NCBI RefSeq assembly: GCF_050589605.1
Contig: NZ_JBNGOO010000005.1
Reading direction: 5' to 3' (one strand)
Source of the DNA: Granulosicoccus sp947495035
Lineage (GTDB): Bacteria > Pseudomonadota > Gammaproteobacteria > Granulosicoccales > Granulosicoccaceae
DNA length: 64,000 nucleotides
Numbering within the stretch: the first letter of the stretch is position 1; each line of letters starts with the position of its first letter. The position numbers and the translations under genes are program-made. The notes under the pieces are model-generated. The model saw only the letters and a program-made list of their open reading frames with translations, did not search any database and had not been told where the DNA came from. Positions 25,695 to 34,791 of this stretch are shown here, piece by piece.

Positions 25695-25712
25695 ATGATA
25701 CACGTATATCAT
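25695..25712. promoter_or_regulatory. Operator-like near-palindrome upstream of the SDR gene
   Basis: ATGATACACGTATATCAT matches its reverse complement at 16 of 18 positions and lies in an AT-rich patch upstream of the SDR start. The cognate regulator is unknown. In the rest of the 25637-25845 gap I see only a weak hairpin (25829-25857, ATTCCG/CGGAAT plus TTTTC on the minus strand) that could end the DMT gene. Confidence 0.5.
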
Positions 25713-25845
25713 ACGACAAATTGACTGCATCGATCAAGTGACAATGACACCTTGGTGAGCAGGATGACGCCCTTGTCATGACCTCTTCGGCAGTACGGGC
25801 CTTATCGAACGGTGTTGACTGCAAGAAAATTCCGCCCTGCGAATC

Positions 25846-26745
25846 TCACTCCGGAATCGTGATTGCCGAACGCCGAAAGCCAGGCAGTAACAGGCTCAAT
25901 CCGGAGAAGACGACCAACAGACATCCGATGATCATCGGCAGATCGAGCTGCTCACCGAACAACAGCACGCCCAGACTCAGACCAAACAGGAGGCGCGTGT
26001 AACGATAGGGCGTGACGGCCGATACCTCACCGGTGCGCATGGCTTTCATCAGGGAGCTGTAGGCAAACACGCCCATGCCGATGGCGCCGATCATGAAGGC
26101 ACTTATCTTCACATCGGGCATCGTCAGCGGCCTGCCCTCCCAGACGGCATAGCAGGCACCGGCCAGCACGATCGTCAGAAAACCGTAGAGTCCGAGGATG
26201 GACGTACTGAGCGACAAGGGGGCTGCCCGGCTGGCCAGATCTCGTCCGGCAAAACCGATCATGCCGATGACGGCCAACAGGGAGAGCCACGAGAAACTGT
26301 CAGACGATGGACGCAGAATGACGAGCACACCCAGCAGACCCACCACGATAGCCGCCCAGCGCTGCCAGCCGACCTTCTCGCCAAAGAAGACAGCAGCGCC
26401 CAGCACCACGATGATCGGTGTTGCCTGCAGAATGGCCGTGGTGGAAGACAGTGGGGTCATGGCAAGCGCCAGCACGTAGAACAGACGCCCAACGAACTCG
26501 AAGACCACTCGAATACGCATGGCGCGCGACACCACATCGGTGGTGAAGAGACGTTCCTTTCGCACAAAGGCCATGCAGCCGAAGACGATGGCTCCGCCGA
26601 GCCCGAAAATCATCAGAACCTCGCCAACCGGGAGCTGCACCGCTGCAGCCTTGACAAAGGCATCTTCCACCGCAAATCCTGCCATGGACGCAATCATCCA
26701 CAGACTACCGCGCAGATTGTCGTTCCGGGTCTTGTTCTCTGTCAT
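25846..26745 (-). CDS. DMT family (EamA) permease
   Basis: 299-residue inner-membrane protein with ten hydrophobic segments in two EamA repeats. The first begins SLWMIASMAGFAVEDAFVK; the second includes SRAAPLSLSTSILGLYG and VSAVTPYRYTRLLFGLSLG with the LLFGEQLDLPMIIGCLLV end typical of drug/metabolite transporters. The ATG at 26745 is chosen because the upstream extension to 27024 is cysteine/arginine-rich and crosses the divergent promoter. Substrate unknown, probably metabolite export. Confidence 0.9.
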   Translation of the reverse strand: MTENKTRNDNLRGSLWMIASMAGFAVEDAFVKAAAVQLPVGEVLMIFGLGGAIVFGCMAFVRKERLFTTDVVSRAMRIRVVFEFVGRLFYVLALAMTPLSSTTAILQATPIIVVLGAAVFFGEKVGWQRWAAIVVGLLGVLVILRPSSDSFSWLSLLAVIGMIGFAGRDLASRAAPLSLSTSILGLYGFLTIVLAGACYAVWEGRPLTMPDVKISAFMIGAIGMGVFAYSSLMKAMRTGEVSAVTPYRYTRLLFGLSLGVLLFGEQLDLPMIIGCLLVVFSGLSLLLPGFRRSAITIPE

Positions 26746-26882
26746 CGGTTGCCGCGCAGGTGGTCGGTTGAAGGATATTGCGCGATTATCCTTGTTTGAA
26801 GCGACCTTGTCCGATTCACCGTGACGAATTCCACAAGCGCACCTGACCGGCTTTTCACGGCAGTTTTCAACACCACCTTGAC

Positions 26883-26900
26883 ACTGTATGATTGAACAGT
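26883..26900. promoter_or_regulatory. LexA (SOS) box upstream of the alkylation repair gene
   Basis: ACTGTATGATTGAACAGT carries the CTGT-N8-ACAG core of gammaproteobacterial LexA sites with matching flanking A/T. It ends 52 bases before the AlkC-type start, a position that would block transcription. An overlapping GAACA-N5-TGTTC repeat (26894-26908) is also present. Confidence 0.7.
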
Positions 26901-26952
26901 ATTTGTTCGATCTCAACCACCCCTCTCCTGCAACCCGGATCAGGAGCACTCG

Positions 26953-28080
26953 ATGCCTGAAGCCTTCAAGAACCTGATTTCGCCAGAACTGGTCACGTGC
27001 CTTGCCAGGCATCTTGACCGGCATCTGACCTCATCTGCGTCGCCATCCTTTGCCAATGCGGTGTTACCGGAACTCGGCAAGCTGGAACTCAAGGCACGCG
27101 TACAACTGATTGCCGATGAGATGTTCAAGGTGCTTCCTGTGGATACCCGTCAGCGCAATGACATTCTGCGGGCCATGCTGCACCCGGACACGCGCTCGGA
27201 AACGCTGGTTCGCGAGTCCGATGAACAGGGCATTGCCGGATGGGGTATCTGGCCACTCTCGCTGATCGTGGGTCAGCACGGCCTGGATGAATTCGATGCA
27301 TCCATGGACCTGTTGCGTGAAATGACCCTACGCAGCACATCGGAGTTTGCCATACGCCATTTCCTGTTGGCCGATCAGGCACGGGCTCTGCAGATCATGG
27401 AGGGCTGGCTCGACGACCCGAACGAGCATGCGCGTCGACTGGTGTCCGAAGGCTCGCGACCTCGCCTGCCCTGGGGCATGAAACTTCAGGCATTGTGCAA
27501 GGACCCGACGCCAACCCTGGTGTTGCTGGAAGGCTTGAAAGACGATCCGTCCGAGTATGTTCGCCGGTCGGTCGCCAATCATCTCAATGATATTTCCCGA
27601 GATAATCCGGCGGTGGCGATCAGGATGGCGAGACGCTGGATGAAGCAGGCGGACAGGAACCGAACCGCCTTGATACGTCATGGCTGTCGCACCTTGATCA
27701 AGGCAGGGCATCCGGACATCCTGACGCTGTTCGGGTACGAAACACCTCGACTCGAGCACCGTCCTCTGATCCTGTCCAGACAACAGCTGAGTCTCGGTGA
27801 ATCCCTGCAGCTATCCACCGAGCTGATATCCACTGCCGCCACGCCCCAGAAACTGATCATCGACTACTCGGTGTTTCATCGACTGGCCAATGGCAAGCGT
27901 TCCGCCAAGGTGTTCAAGGGCGGTACCGTGACCCTGAACCCCGGACAGAGCCTGTCATTTTCGCGAACTCACACGTTTCGACCCGTGACAACCCGTCGCT
28001 ACCACGCCGGCACTCATGCCATTGCCTTGCGCATCAATGGCGTGGATACCGACGAGGTAAACTTTGAATTCGTACTCTGA
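26953..28080 (+). CDS. alkC: AlkC-type DNA alkylation repair protein
   Basis: 375 residues. HEAT-like helical repeats run from about 1 to 265; the core WGIWPLSLIVGQHGLDEFD, an SEFAIRHFL helix and DPSEYVRRSVANHLNDISRD are characteristic of AlkC/AlkD-like glycosylases that remove N3-alkylpurines. The last ~105 residues form a beta-rich, immunoglobulin-like domain (from LSLGESLQLSTEL to VNFEFVL) seen in a subset of AlkC proteins. The ATG at 26953 follows GGAG with nine-base spacing. A LexA-like box precedes it. It is convergent with the SNF2 gene, 28 bases apart. Confidence 0.88.
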   Translation: MPEAFKNLISPELVTCLARHLDRHLTSSASPSFANAVLPELGKLELKARVQLIADEMFKVLPVDTRQRNDILRAMLHPDTRSETLVRESDEQGIAGWGIWPLSLIVGQHGLDEFDASMDLLREMTLRSTSEFAIRHFLLADQARALQIMEGWLDDPNEHARRLVSEGSRPRLPWGMKLQALCKDPTPTLVLLEGLKDDPSEYVRRSVANHLNDISRDNPAVAIRMARRWMKQADRNRTALIRHGCRTLIKAGHPDILTLFGYETPRLEHRPLILSRQQLSLGESLQLSTELISTAATPQKLIIDYSVFHRLANGKRSAKVFKGGTVTLNPGQSLSFSRTHTFRPVTTRRYHAGTHAIALRINGVDTDEVNFEFVL

Positions 28081-28108
28081 GCTACCACCTCGACAACCAC
28101 CAACACCG

Positions 28109-31100
28109 TCAATCACCCTCGAACAGGGTCAGCATGTCATCGGCCGAGAACGCACTGAAGGCCTCGCCATCACGCTTTTCCACCGTGGCATCTGCCAGTG
28201 CCTGCTTGCGTTCCTGCATCGCCACGATTTTCTCTTCCAGCGTATCTCTGGCCACCAGCTTGTAGACGAAGACCGGTTTGTCCTGCCCTATCCGATGCGC
28301 GCGGTCAGTTGCCTGTCGTTCGACCGCCGGGTTCCACCACGGATCGTAGTGGATGACCGTATCTGCCGCCGTCAGGTTCAAACCAGTACCACCGGCTTTC
28401 AGGCTGATCAGGAACAAGGGCACTTCACCCTCCTGAAAGGCATCAATGACGACATCCCGCTTGCGTGTCCTGCCGGTCAACTTCACATGGGGAATTCCGG
28501 CCTTGCGCAACTCGGCTTCCAGCAAGCCCAGCATCTCCGTGAATTGCGAGAACAACAGAATCTTGCGCCCTTCGGCCACCAGCTCCTCGATCATCTCGAG
28601 CACGAACTCGGTCTTTGCCGACTCGGTGACCTTGCGTGCCGCAGGCACCTTGACCAGCTGTGGATGACAGCAGGTCTGACGCAGCTTGAGCAGCGCGTCC
28701 AGCATCTCGATATGACTGCGAGCCAGGCCGCGCTGCTCCAGCAACTTCTTGACGCGCGCCTGCATGGCCAGACGAATGCTCTCGTAGAGTCTTGCCTGCT
28801 TGTCGCCCAACACGATGGTACGAACCACTTCCGTTTTCTCGGGAAGTTCCCTGGCAACCTGTTCCTTGCGGCGGCGCAGCATGAATGGCTGCACCACGGC
28901 ATTGAGTCTGGCCTGGCGACGTTGATTGCCCTGCCGTTCTATCGGCGTGCGAAAATGCTGGCTGAAGCGTTTCTGGCTATCCAGCATGCCGGGCATCAGA
29001 AAATCGAACAGGGACCAGAGCTCTCCCAGATGATTCTCCAGCGGGGTACCCGTCAGACACAAACGATGCGCAATCGGCATCGTCTTCAGTGCCTGTGTGA
29101 TCTTGGCATTGGGGTTCTTGATGGTCTGCGCCTCATCCAGCACCAGCGTCCTGAAGCCGTGTGAACTCAACAGCTCATGATCGCGCAGTGCCAGGGCATA
29201 GCTGGTGATCACGATATCCACGGCGTTGTCCACCAGTGGTCGGTCATGGCGATCGCTGCCATGCCAGATACGTGTCGACAAGCCGGGCGTGAATTGCCTG
29301 GCTTCGCGTTCCCAATTGCTCAACAGACTGGTTGGGGCAACCACCAGAAACGGGCCATTGCGATTCTTGCGGTGCTTTCTCGCCGTCTGGTTCTTCAGCG
29401 ATTGTAGGTGGGCCAGGGTTTGAGCGGTCTTGCCCAGGCCCATGTCATCGGCAAGGATACCGTTCAGTCCGGCCTGTGCCAGAAAGTTCAACCAGCCCAT
29501 GCCGATCAACTGGTATTCCCGCAACTCGCCCAGCATGCCTGCTGGTTGCCGGGCGGACGTCATTGCCGACTCGGCCTGACTGGCAAACTGGCGCAGTGTG
29601 TCTGCCAACTGCAGCAGCTGCTCGCTATCGTGCCAGTGCGTATCGACACCCGTCTCTTCAAGTTCATCACGCAGTCGTGCCAGGCTCAGGGCTCGTGCAC
29701 GGGAGATGATCAATTTCGTATCTGGCTGTTGCTCATCCAGCAACTCGCTCATCGTTTCCACAATGGGCGCCAGCATCTGCTCCGAGGCCTCCAGCCAGCT
29801 GCCATCCTCGGCCTGGAAGCGCAAGGGTGTATCCCCTCCCGTTCGCTGCAACCAGTCGATGATCAGCGGCATGAGTTCGTAGCGCACGCCATCGTGCTCC
29901 AGCATCAAACCCACCTCGAACCAACCAGTCGAATCGGCCTTGAGGCTGGCAGAAAGTTGTCTGACCTGTCTTACATCGACCCCCACCGGCGGCTCGATGA
30001 TGAGCGTGAACCCTCGGCTTTCAATGAGCTCCTTCACACTGAACAGTCTTTCGAAGGCTTCCAGCCTGCCATCCGGATCACGCCTGACAGGCTGGTACTC
30101 TGCCACATGATACAAGGATGGATCTCTCGCCAGACAAGGTTCGAAATCCGGCAGCATCTCCTGAAACCGCTGGTGATACTGGTACTCTGCCTCGTGGTCT
30201 CGCTCGACCAGAACCTCGTTGCCATCCTCATCAATCACACTGGCATGCAACTCGGAACGCCGCAGATCAACAGCAAACCGATGTTCCCCGTATCTCATCA
30301 CGCAGGCCACCACCCAATGATCGATACTGGGCGATTGGTTGACAGAGCGAATCACGACTTCAGCCACCAGCGGCTCCTGCAACAGGTGTATCGAGGGCTC
30401 TGCAGGCAACGTCATGGCACCATCGGGCAGCATGACGCTCATTTCATTGGCCAGTTTCACCGCGGAATCCTGCGGCACTGCCGGCATATCGAACATGAAA
30501 GGCAACAGCTGAGAATCGATTCCGACCTGCAAGCTGCCCACCGAGTTGCGATCCATGTCGACGTAATACGGAGGATCGGTGAATATCGGATACCAGTTCT
30601 CGACATCGTCCAGAAACAGATGCAGACGAAGCGATGACTCATCGTCTGTCGGCAACCACTCGCTTTGCAACTCCCGGGCAACGCCCTGCTCCAGAGGCAC
30701 ATCTCGACGATCACCCGGATACAGGCGTTCGGACCTCAACAGCAACTGCACCACGCTGGCCCCCAGATGTCCCGACAGGACATAGGGTGGTGAGACTTCC
30801 AGACTGGACTTGTTGCCGGAATGAACGGCCATGGTGCGTACCAGATCGATCAGCATATCGTCTTCCGGCCGCGATCCGAAACCGTGAAAATGACTGTAGC
30901 TGCTGATCCGGTACAAACGCCCCTTGCCCAGTTTGCCGTTCTGCAGAAGCCTGGAAGAATAGACCTTGACTTCGGCACCTTGCCAGCACCCTGCCACATC
31001 CGACAAGGGCTCGAGGCTGTACAACATGCATTCATTGCTGCCACCGCCAGTGCCATGTCGCTGCTTGTCCTGCCGCGTCTGGAATCCGTTCAGCCGCTTC

Positions 31101-31453
31101 ATCCAGACATCGATCGGCGCCTCGACTACGGCGGTTGGCGCAAGGTCGGCAACACTGATTTCGTTGGCCAGCGTCTGCAGCAGAGTGGCGGCTGCATGCT
31201 TGCAGTCACGGCCTACCGGGCAGTCGCAGCGACAGACGAGACGCCTGCCTTCGCGACTGATTCGCGTTACATAGGGTTCGGGCGCAGTGCCCTCGACCAC
31301 GCCCATCAGTGTATCCAGATCGTCGATCCACTCCACCAACAGCACATCATCTCTCGCCAGTATTCCCTGCGCACGTACGAAGGTCCTCTTGGTGAACAGG
31401 GAACGAATATCGGTGATACCCAGCTCCAGCATGATGGATTTGATCATCGACAC
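28109..31453 (-). CDS. SWIM zinc-finger SNF2 family DEAD-like helicase (RapA/HepA-type)
   Basis: 1114 residues. A SWIM zinc finger lies at 74-86 (CRCDCPVGRDCKH), then a long central region of bacterial SNF2 type, then the ATPase core: Walker A MGLGKTAQ at 671-678, DEAQ at 773-776, TGTPLEN at 801-807, and motif VI QATDRAHRIGQ at 1047-1057. It should be a DNA translocase rather than a strand-separating helicase. A GTG at 31453 and an ATG at 31447 are possible starts; neither has a clear ribosome site. Its job is unknown, but the AlkC neighbour suggests genome maintenance. Confidence 0.92.
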   Translation of the reverse strand: MSMIKSIMLELGITDIRSLFTKRTFVRAQGILARDDVLLVEWIDDLDTLMGVVEGTAPEPYVTRISREGRRLVCRCDCPVGRDCKHAAATLLQTLANEISVADLAPTAVVEAPIDVWMKRLNGFQTRQDKQRHGTGGGSNECMLYSLEPLSDVAGCWQGAEVKVYSSRLLQNGKLGKGRLYRISSYSHFHGFGSRPEDDMLIDLVRTMAVHSGNKSSLEVSPPYVLSGHLGASVVQLLLRSERLYPGDRRDVPLEQGVARELQSEWLPTDDESSLRLHLFLDDVENWYPIFTDPPYYVDMDRNSVGSLQVGIDSQLLPFMFDMPAVPQDSAVKLANEMSVMLPDGAMTLPAEPSIHLLQEPLVAEVVIRSVNQSPSIDHWVVACVMRYGEHRFAVDLRRSELHASVIDEDGNEVLVERDHEAEYQYHQRFQEMLPDFEPCLARDPSLYHVAEYQPVRRDPDGRLEAFERLFSVKELIESRGFTLIIEPPVGVDVRQVRQLSASLKADSTGWFEVGLMLEHDGVRYELMPLIIDWLQRTGGDTPLRFQAEDGSWLEASEQMLAPIVETMSELLDEQQPDTKLIISRARALSLARLRDELEETGVDTHWHDSEQLLQLADTLRQFASQAESAMTSARQPAGMLGELREYQLIGMGWLNFLAQAGLNGILADDMGLGKTAQTLAHLQSLKNQTARKHRKNRNGPFLVVAPTSLLSNWEREARQFTPGLSTRIWHGSDRHDRPLVDNAVDIVITSYALALRDHELLSSHGFRTLVLDEAQTIKNPNAKITQALKTMPIAHRLCLTGTPLENHLGELWSLFDFLMPGMLDSQKRFSQHFRTPIERQGNQRRQARLNAVVQPFMLRRRKEQVARELPEKTEVVRTIVLGDKQARLYESIRLAMQARVKKLLEQRGLARSHIEMLDALLKLRQTCCHPQLVKVPAARKVTESAKTEFVLEMIEELVAEGRKILLFSQFTEMLGLLEAELRKAGIPHVKLTGRTRKRDVVIDAFQEGEVPLFLISLKAGGTGLNLTAADTVIHYDPWWNPAVERQATDRAHRIGQDKPVFVYKLVARDTLEEKIVAMQERKQALADATVEKRDGEAFSAFSADDMLTLFEGD

Positions 31454-31515
31454 GGGAAAGTGTTGCTCTGGCTTGTCAGGTCCACTGTGATTCGCGGCTT
31501 CCTGTCATCAATGAC

Positions 31516-32952
31516 TCAGGCCATCCATCCGCCAACGGCCTTGACCTCCAGGAACTCCTCCAGACCCCACTTGCCACCTTCGCGGCCGTTGCCTGACTGC
31601 TTGTAGCCGCCGAATGGCGCACCGGCCGAGCGTGCCTTGCCGTTGATATCCACCATGCCCGAACGCAAGCGTCTGGCAACCCGTCGGGCCTTTTCTGGGT
31701 CGCGGGTCTGTATGTAGTTGGTCAGCCCATAAGCCGTGTCGTTGGCGATGGCGATGGCTTCCTCTTCGGTATCGAATGGCATCATCGACAACACCGGTCC
31801 GAATATTTCCTCGCGCATGATGCTCATGTTGTTATGGCAATCGGCAAACACGGTCGGCCGCACGTAGTAGCCTCGCTGCAGTCCGTCTGGCCGTCCGAGC
31901 CCACCTGCCAGCAAACGCGCACCATCTTCGCTGATTCCGCGCTGGATCATTTCCTGAACCTTGTCGAACTGTGTCTGACTGACCAGCGGACCGATATGAC
32001 CGCCACGTTTTTCCGCCAGATCCACCGCTGTTCGCTCTGCCTGTTCGCAGGCTTCCGCCAGAGCCTCTTCATAGCGTGATCGTTCGACCAGCATGCGCGT
32101 CGGGGCATTGCAGGACTGCCCGGTGTTGTTGAAACAACGAGCCACGCCTTGTTGAACTGCCTCCTCGGGGGCATCGGCAAACACGATATTGGCTCCCTTG
32201 CCGCCCAGTTCCAGCGACACGCGCTTCAGACTGTCGGCCGCATTTCTGGAAATGGCGATACCCGCTCGTGATGAACCGGTAAAGGAAATCAGGGCGATAT
32301 CCGGATGGCCGGATATCATGGTTCCCACCCCGGCACCATCACCATTGACCAGGTTGAACACACCGGCTGGCACGCCGGCCTCGTGCAGGATATCGGCAAA
32401 CAGCATGGCCGATACAGGAGAGAGTTCCGAGGGTTTGAGTACCATGGTACAACCGGTGGCCAGAGCCGGCATGACCTTCAGTGCTATCTGATTCATTGGC
32501 CAGTTCCAGGGAGTGATCAGTCCGCAGACACCAATGGGCTCGTGAATGATGCGATCTTCAGGTGTATTCGGGCGCAAAATCCGTTCGAACTCGAACTCTT
32601 CCAGTGCATCGATAAAGGCCTTGATATGGTAAGAGCCCGATCCCGATTGTGACGCTTCGGCCATATCGATGGGGGCACCCATCTCCCGACTGATGATCTC
32701 GCCCATTTCATCGCTGCGCGACTGATAGATCGTCAGGATGCGTCTCATCAGGGCCAGGCGCTCGGTCTTGTCCGTCACCGACCAGTCAACAAAGGCCCGC
32801 CTGGCCGCGGTGACAGCGGCTTCGACATCGGCCTCACTACCCAGACTGATCGTGGCATACACCTCTTCGGTGGACGGATTGATGACATCCAGCGGCTGGC
32901 CGAGGATGGGATCGACCCACTGGCCATCAATGTAAAATTTACGCGTATTCAT
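31516..32952 (-). CDS. NAD-dependent aldehyde dehydrogenase
   Basis: 478 residues. Catalytic C281 (NNTGQSCNAPTR), general base E248 (VSLELGGKGAN) and N150 (ITPWNWP) are present, and the C-terminus has PFGGYKQSGNGREGG. The family oxidises aldehydes to acids; the exact substrate is not readable. It is near the sulfatase/ABC/isomerase genes and could oxidise a sugar-derived aldehyde, but a separate promoter region and a hairpin separate it from that operon. The ATG at 32952 opens directly with the conserved KFYIDGQWVDP strand. Confidence 0.9.
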   Translation of the reverse strand: MNTRKFYIDGQWVDPILGQPLDVINPSTEEVYATISLGSEADVEAAVTAARRAFVDWSVTDKTERLALMRRILTIYQSRSDEMGEIISREMGAPIDMAEASQSGSGSYHIKAFIDALEEFEFERILRPNTPEDRIIHEPIGVCGLITPWNWPMNQIALKVMPALATGCTMVLKPSELSPVSAMLFADILHEAGVPAGVFNLVNGDGAGVGTMISGHPDIALISFTGSSRAGIAISRNAADSLKRVSLELGGKGANIVFADAPEEAVQQGVARCFNNTGQSCNAPTRMLVERSRYEEALAEACEQAERTAVDLAEKRGGHIGPLVSQTQFDKVQEMIQRGISEDGARLLAGGLGRPDGLQRGYYVRPTVFADCHNNMSIMREEIFGPVLSMMPFDTEEEAIAIANDTAYGLTNYIQTRDPEKARRVARRLRSGMVDINGKARSAGAPFGGYKQSGNGREGGKWGLEEFLEVKAVGGWMA

Positions 32953-33220
32953 GCTTCTGGAGTCCAGCCAATGGGAAAAAGGCGATGCCGAAAGGCTCTG
33001 CTGCGATCATCAGCGCAACCAGGGCGCATCGCGCGGACCGATTCTAACGAACAATGATGGGCAGGGTCCAACAGCAGAGTCGATCCGACCCTTCATGCAG
33101 CCGCATCAAGTTCACACTTGACATTGTTTTACGCTGCCCCATGCCGGATACCGCGTCGCCCATCATCGGTCCATGCACACTTCGAGCTCCGGCAGCACTG
33201 CCTGGCAGACACTGGCGAAT
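32953..33220. other. Non-coding gap between aldehyde dehydrogenase and sulfatase genes
   Basis: No credible gene is seen. The minus strand holds a possible promoter for the aldehyde dehydrogenase (TTGGAC near 33072 and TAGAAT about 19 bases later), which is weak. No repeat or RNA gene was recognised in this part. Confidence 0.4.
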
Positions 33221-33263
33221 CGACGCTGAGCCGATCGCAGGACAGCGAATCGGCGCAGCGTCG
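33221..33263 (-). terminator. Hairpin terminator of the sulfatase operon
   Basis: CGACGCTG-A-GCCGAT pairs with ATCGGC-G-CAGCGTCG (8 bp, one mismatch, 6 bp) around a 13-base loop. It begins five bases after the sulfatase stop. There is no T-run, so it may act with Rho or as a 3' stabiliser. Confidence 0.65.
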
Positions 33264-33267
33264 ACCC

Positions 33268-34791
33268 TCAGGCAGCGCGTGGGTGCTCCGGCTCATCACC
33301 GATTTCCGCCATCTTCCTCTCCAGCTTGCGTGTCATGTCCTGCACGACTTCGGCGTAGGCAGGATCGTTGTAGACGTTGAACAGTTCCAGCGGATCTTTC
33401 TCGCAATCGAACAGTTCCCACTCGCGGTCTTCCCCGCCATGGTTGGTACCAGGCAGCTCATACCCTTCGTTGTACCAGTAGACCAGCTTGTAACGCTGGT
33501 CTCGGACGCCGTAATGCGAATAGGCGTTGTGATCCGGATCGCGATGCATCCAGTAGCGATGGTAGGCCAGCTCGGACCAGTCCTGCGGAGTTTCACTTTC
33601 GAGCAGAGGCTGGATGCTCTTGCCCTGCATGTAGCTGGGTATGGTCAGACCTGCCATGTCGAGAAAAGTCGGGGCAAAATCCACGTTGCAGATGATGTTC
33701 TCACACACTTCACCGGCCTTGATCTTGTCCGGGTAACGAATGAGAAATGGCATCTGGAAGGATTCTTCGTACATGAATCGCTTGTCGTACCAGCCATGTT
33801 CGCCGAGAAAGAAGCCCTGGTCAGAGGTGTAGATGACAATGGTATTGTCAGCCAGATTGTTCTCTTCCAGATAATCCAGTACCCGGCCAACGCTTTCATC
33901 GATCGACTCGATGGTACGCAGATAGCGTTTCAGGTAGCGCTGATACTTGAAATGGCTGAGTTCCTGCTGCGACTCGAAGGTGAACACTTCACCGGTATCC
34001 TTGTCGATCAACCGCAAACCCGAGACATCCTCGGGATTGGGTATCTTGCGATTGGTACTGCTGCGCATGGTGCGCTCTCCCACCTCGGAGCCACCTTCGG
34101 GTTGCACCAGCCCCAGGTCAGCATATTTCATGTCGTCCTTTATACGCATCTTCGCCTCCGCGGCCGCCTTCGCCCGATGGCTGTAATCATCATCGAAGGT
34201 TGGCGGAATCTCGATATCATCCTGATACAGGCCCCGATTCTTCGGATGCGGCTCCCATTCTCGGTGCGGTGCCTTGTGGTGGCACATCAGAAAGAAGGGT
34301 TTCGACTCATCCCGTTGCTCCAGCCAGTTCAGGCTCTTGTCGGTGATGACATCCGTGGCATAACCGGGCACCTCGATCTCTTCCCCCATTTCGATCATGA
34401 GGGGGTCGAAGTACTCGCCCTGCCCCGGCAATACCGACCAGAAATCGAAGCCAGTGGGTTCATGCTGTCGACCTTCGCCCAGATGCCATTTGCCGATGAT
34501 GGCCGTCTGGTATCCACCGGTGCGCAGATGCTTGGCCACATTGGGCAGGCGATTGTCGATATGGGTATCCAGCGTCGACACGCAATTGACATGATTGTAG
34601 GTGCCCGTGAGTATCGCCGCCCGACTCGGGGTGCAGATGGAGTTGCTGACATAACAATGGTCGAAGCGCATGCCTTCGTTCGCCAGACGATCCAGATTGG
34701 GCGTCTGATTGATACCCGCGCCATAACAGCTGATCGCCTTGGAGGCGTGATCATCGGCCATGATGAAAACGATATTGGGTTGCTTGCTCAT
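33268..34791 (-). CDS. Sulfatase (formylglycine-dependent, probably cytoplasmic)
   Basis: 507-residue alkaline-phosphatase-superfamily sulfatase. The N-terminal metal motif is FIMADD (9-14) and the formylglycine consensus C53-T-P-S-R57 is intact, with GTYNHVNCV following. Later metal-binding VIYTSDQGFFLGEHGWYDKR (20-residue block) is also canonical. There is no signal peptide, so the enzyme should act in the cytoplasm on an imported sulfate ester. It needs a maturation enzyme not found in the window. Its start overlaps the importer ATPase stop by four bases, linking desulfation to uptake. Confidence 0.92.
   Translation of the reverse strand: MSKQPNIVFIMADDHASKAISCYGAGINQTPNLDRLANEGMRFDHCYVSNSICTPSRAAILTGTYNHVNCVSTLDTHIDNRLPNVAKHLRTGGYQTAIIGKWHLGEGRQHEPTGFDFWSVLPGQGEYFDPLMIEMGEEIEVPGYATDVITDKSLNWLEQRDESKPFFLMCHHKAPHREWEPHPKNRGLYQDDIEIPPTFDDDYSHRAKAAAEAKMRIKDDMKYADLGLVQPEGGSEVGERTMRSSTNRKIPNPEDVSGLRLIDKDTGEVFTFESQQELSHFKYQRYLKRYLRTIESIDESVGRVLDYLEENNLADNTIVIYTSDQGFFLGEHGWYDKRFMYEESFQMPFLIRYPDKIKAGEVCENIICNVDFAPTFLDMAGLTIPSYMQGKSIQPLLESETPQDWSELAYHRYWMHRDPDHNAYSHYGVRDQRYKLVYWYNEGYELPGTNHGGEDREWELFDCEKDPLELFNVYNDPAYAEVVQDMTRKLERKMAEIGDEPEHPRAA

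Noticed and set aside
26894..26908. GAACA-N5-TGTTC repeat as an alternative SOS box
   Set aside because: Alphaproteobacterial boxes are direct GTTC-N7-GTTC; this inverted form is better explained as overlap with the CTGT-N8-ACAG site.
29408..30637. 409-residue open frame opposite the SNF2 gene
   Set aside because: Antisense to SNF2 coding sequence; His/Gln-rich shadow translation.
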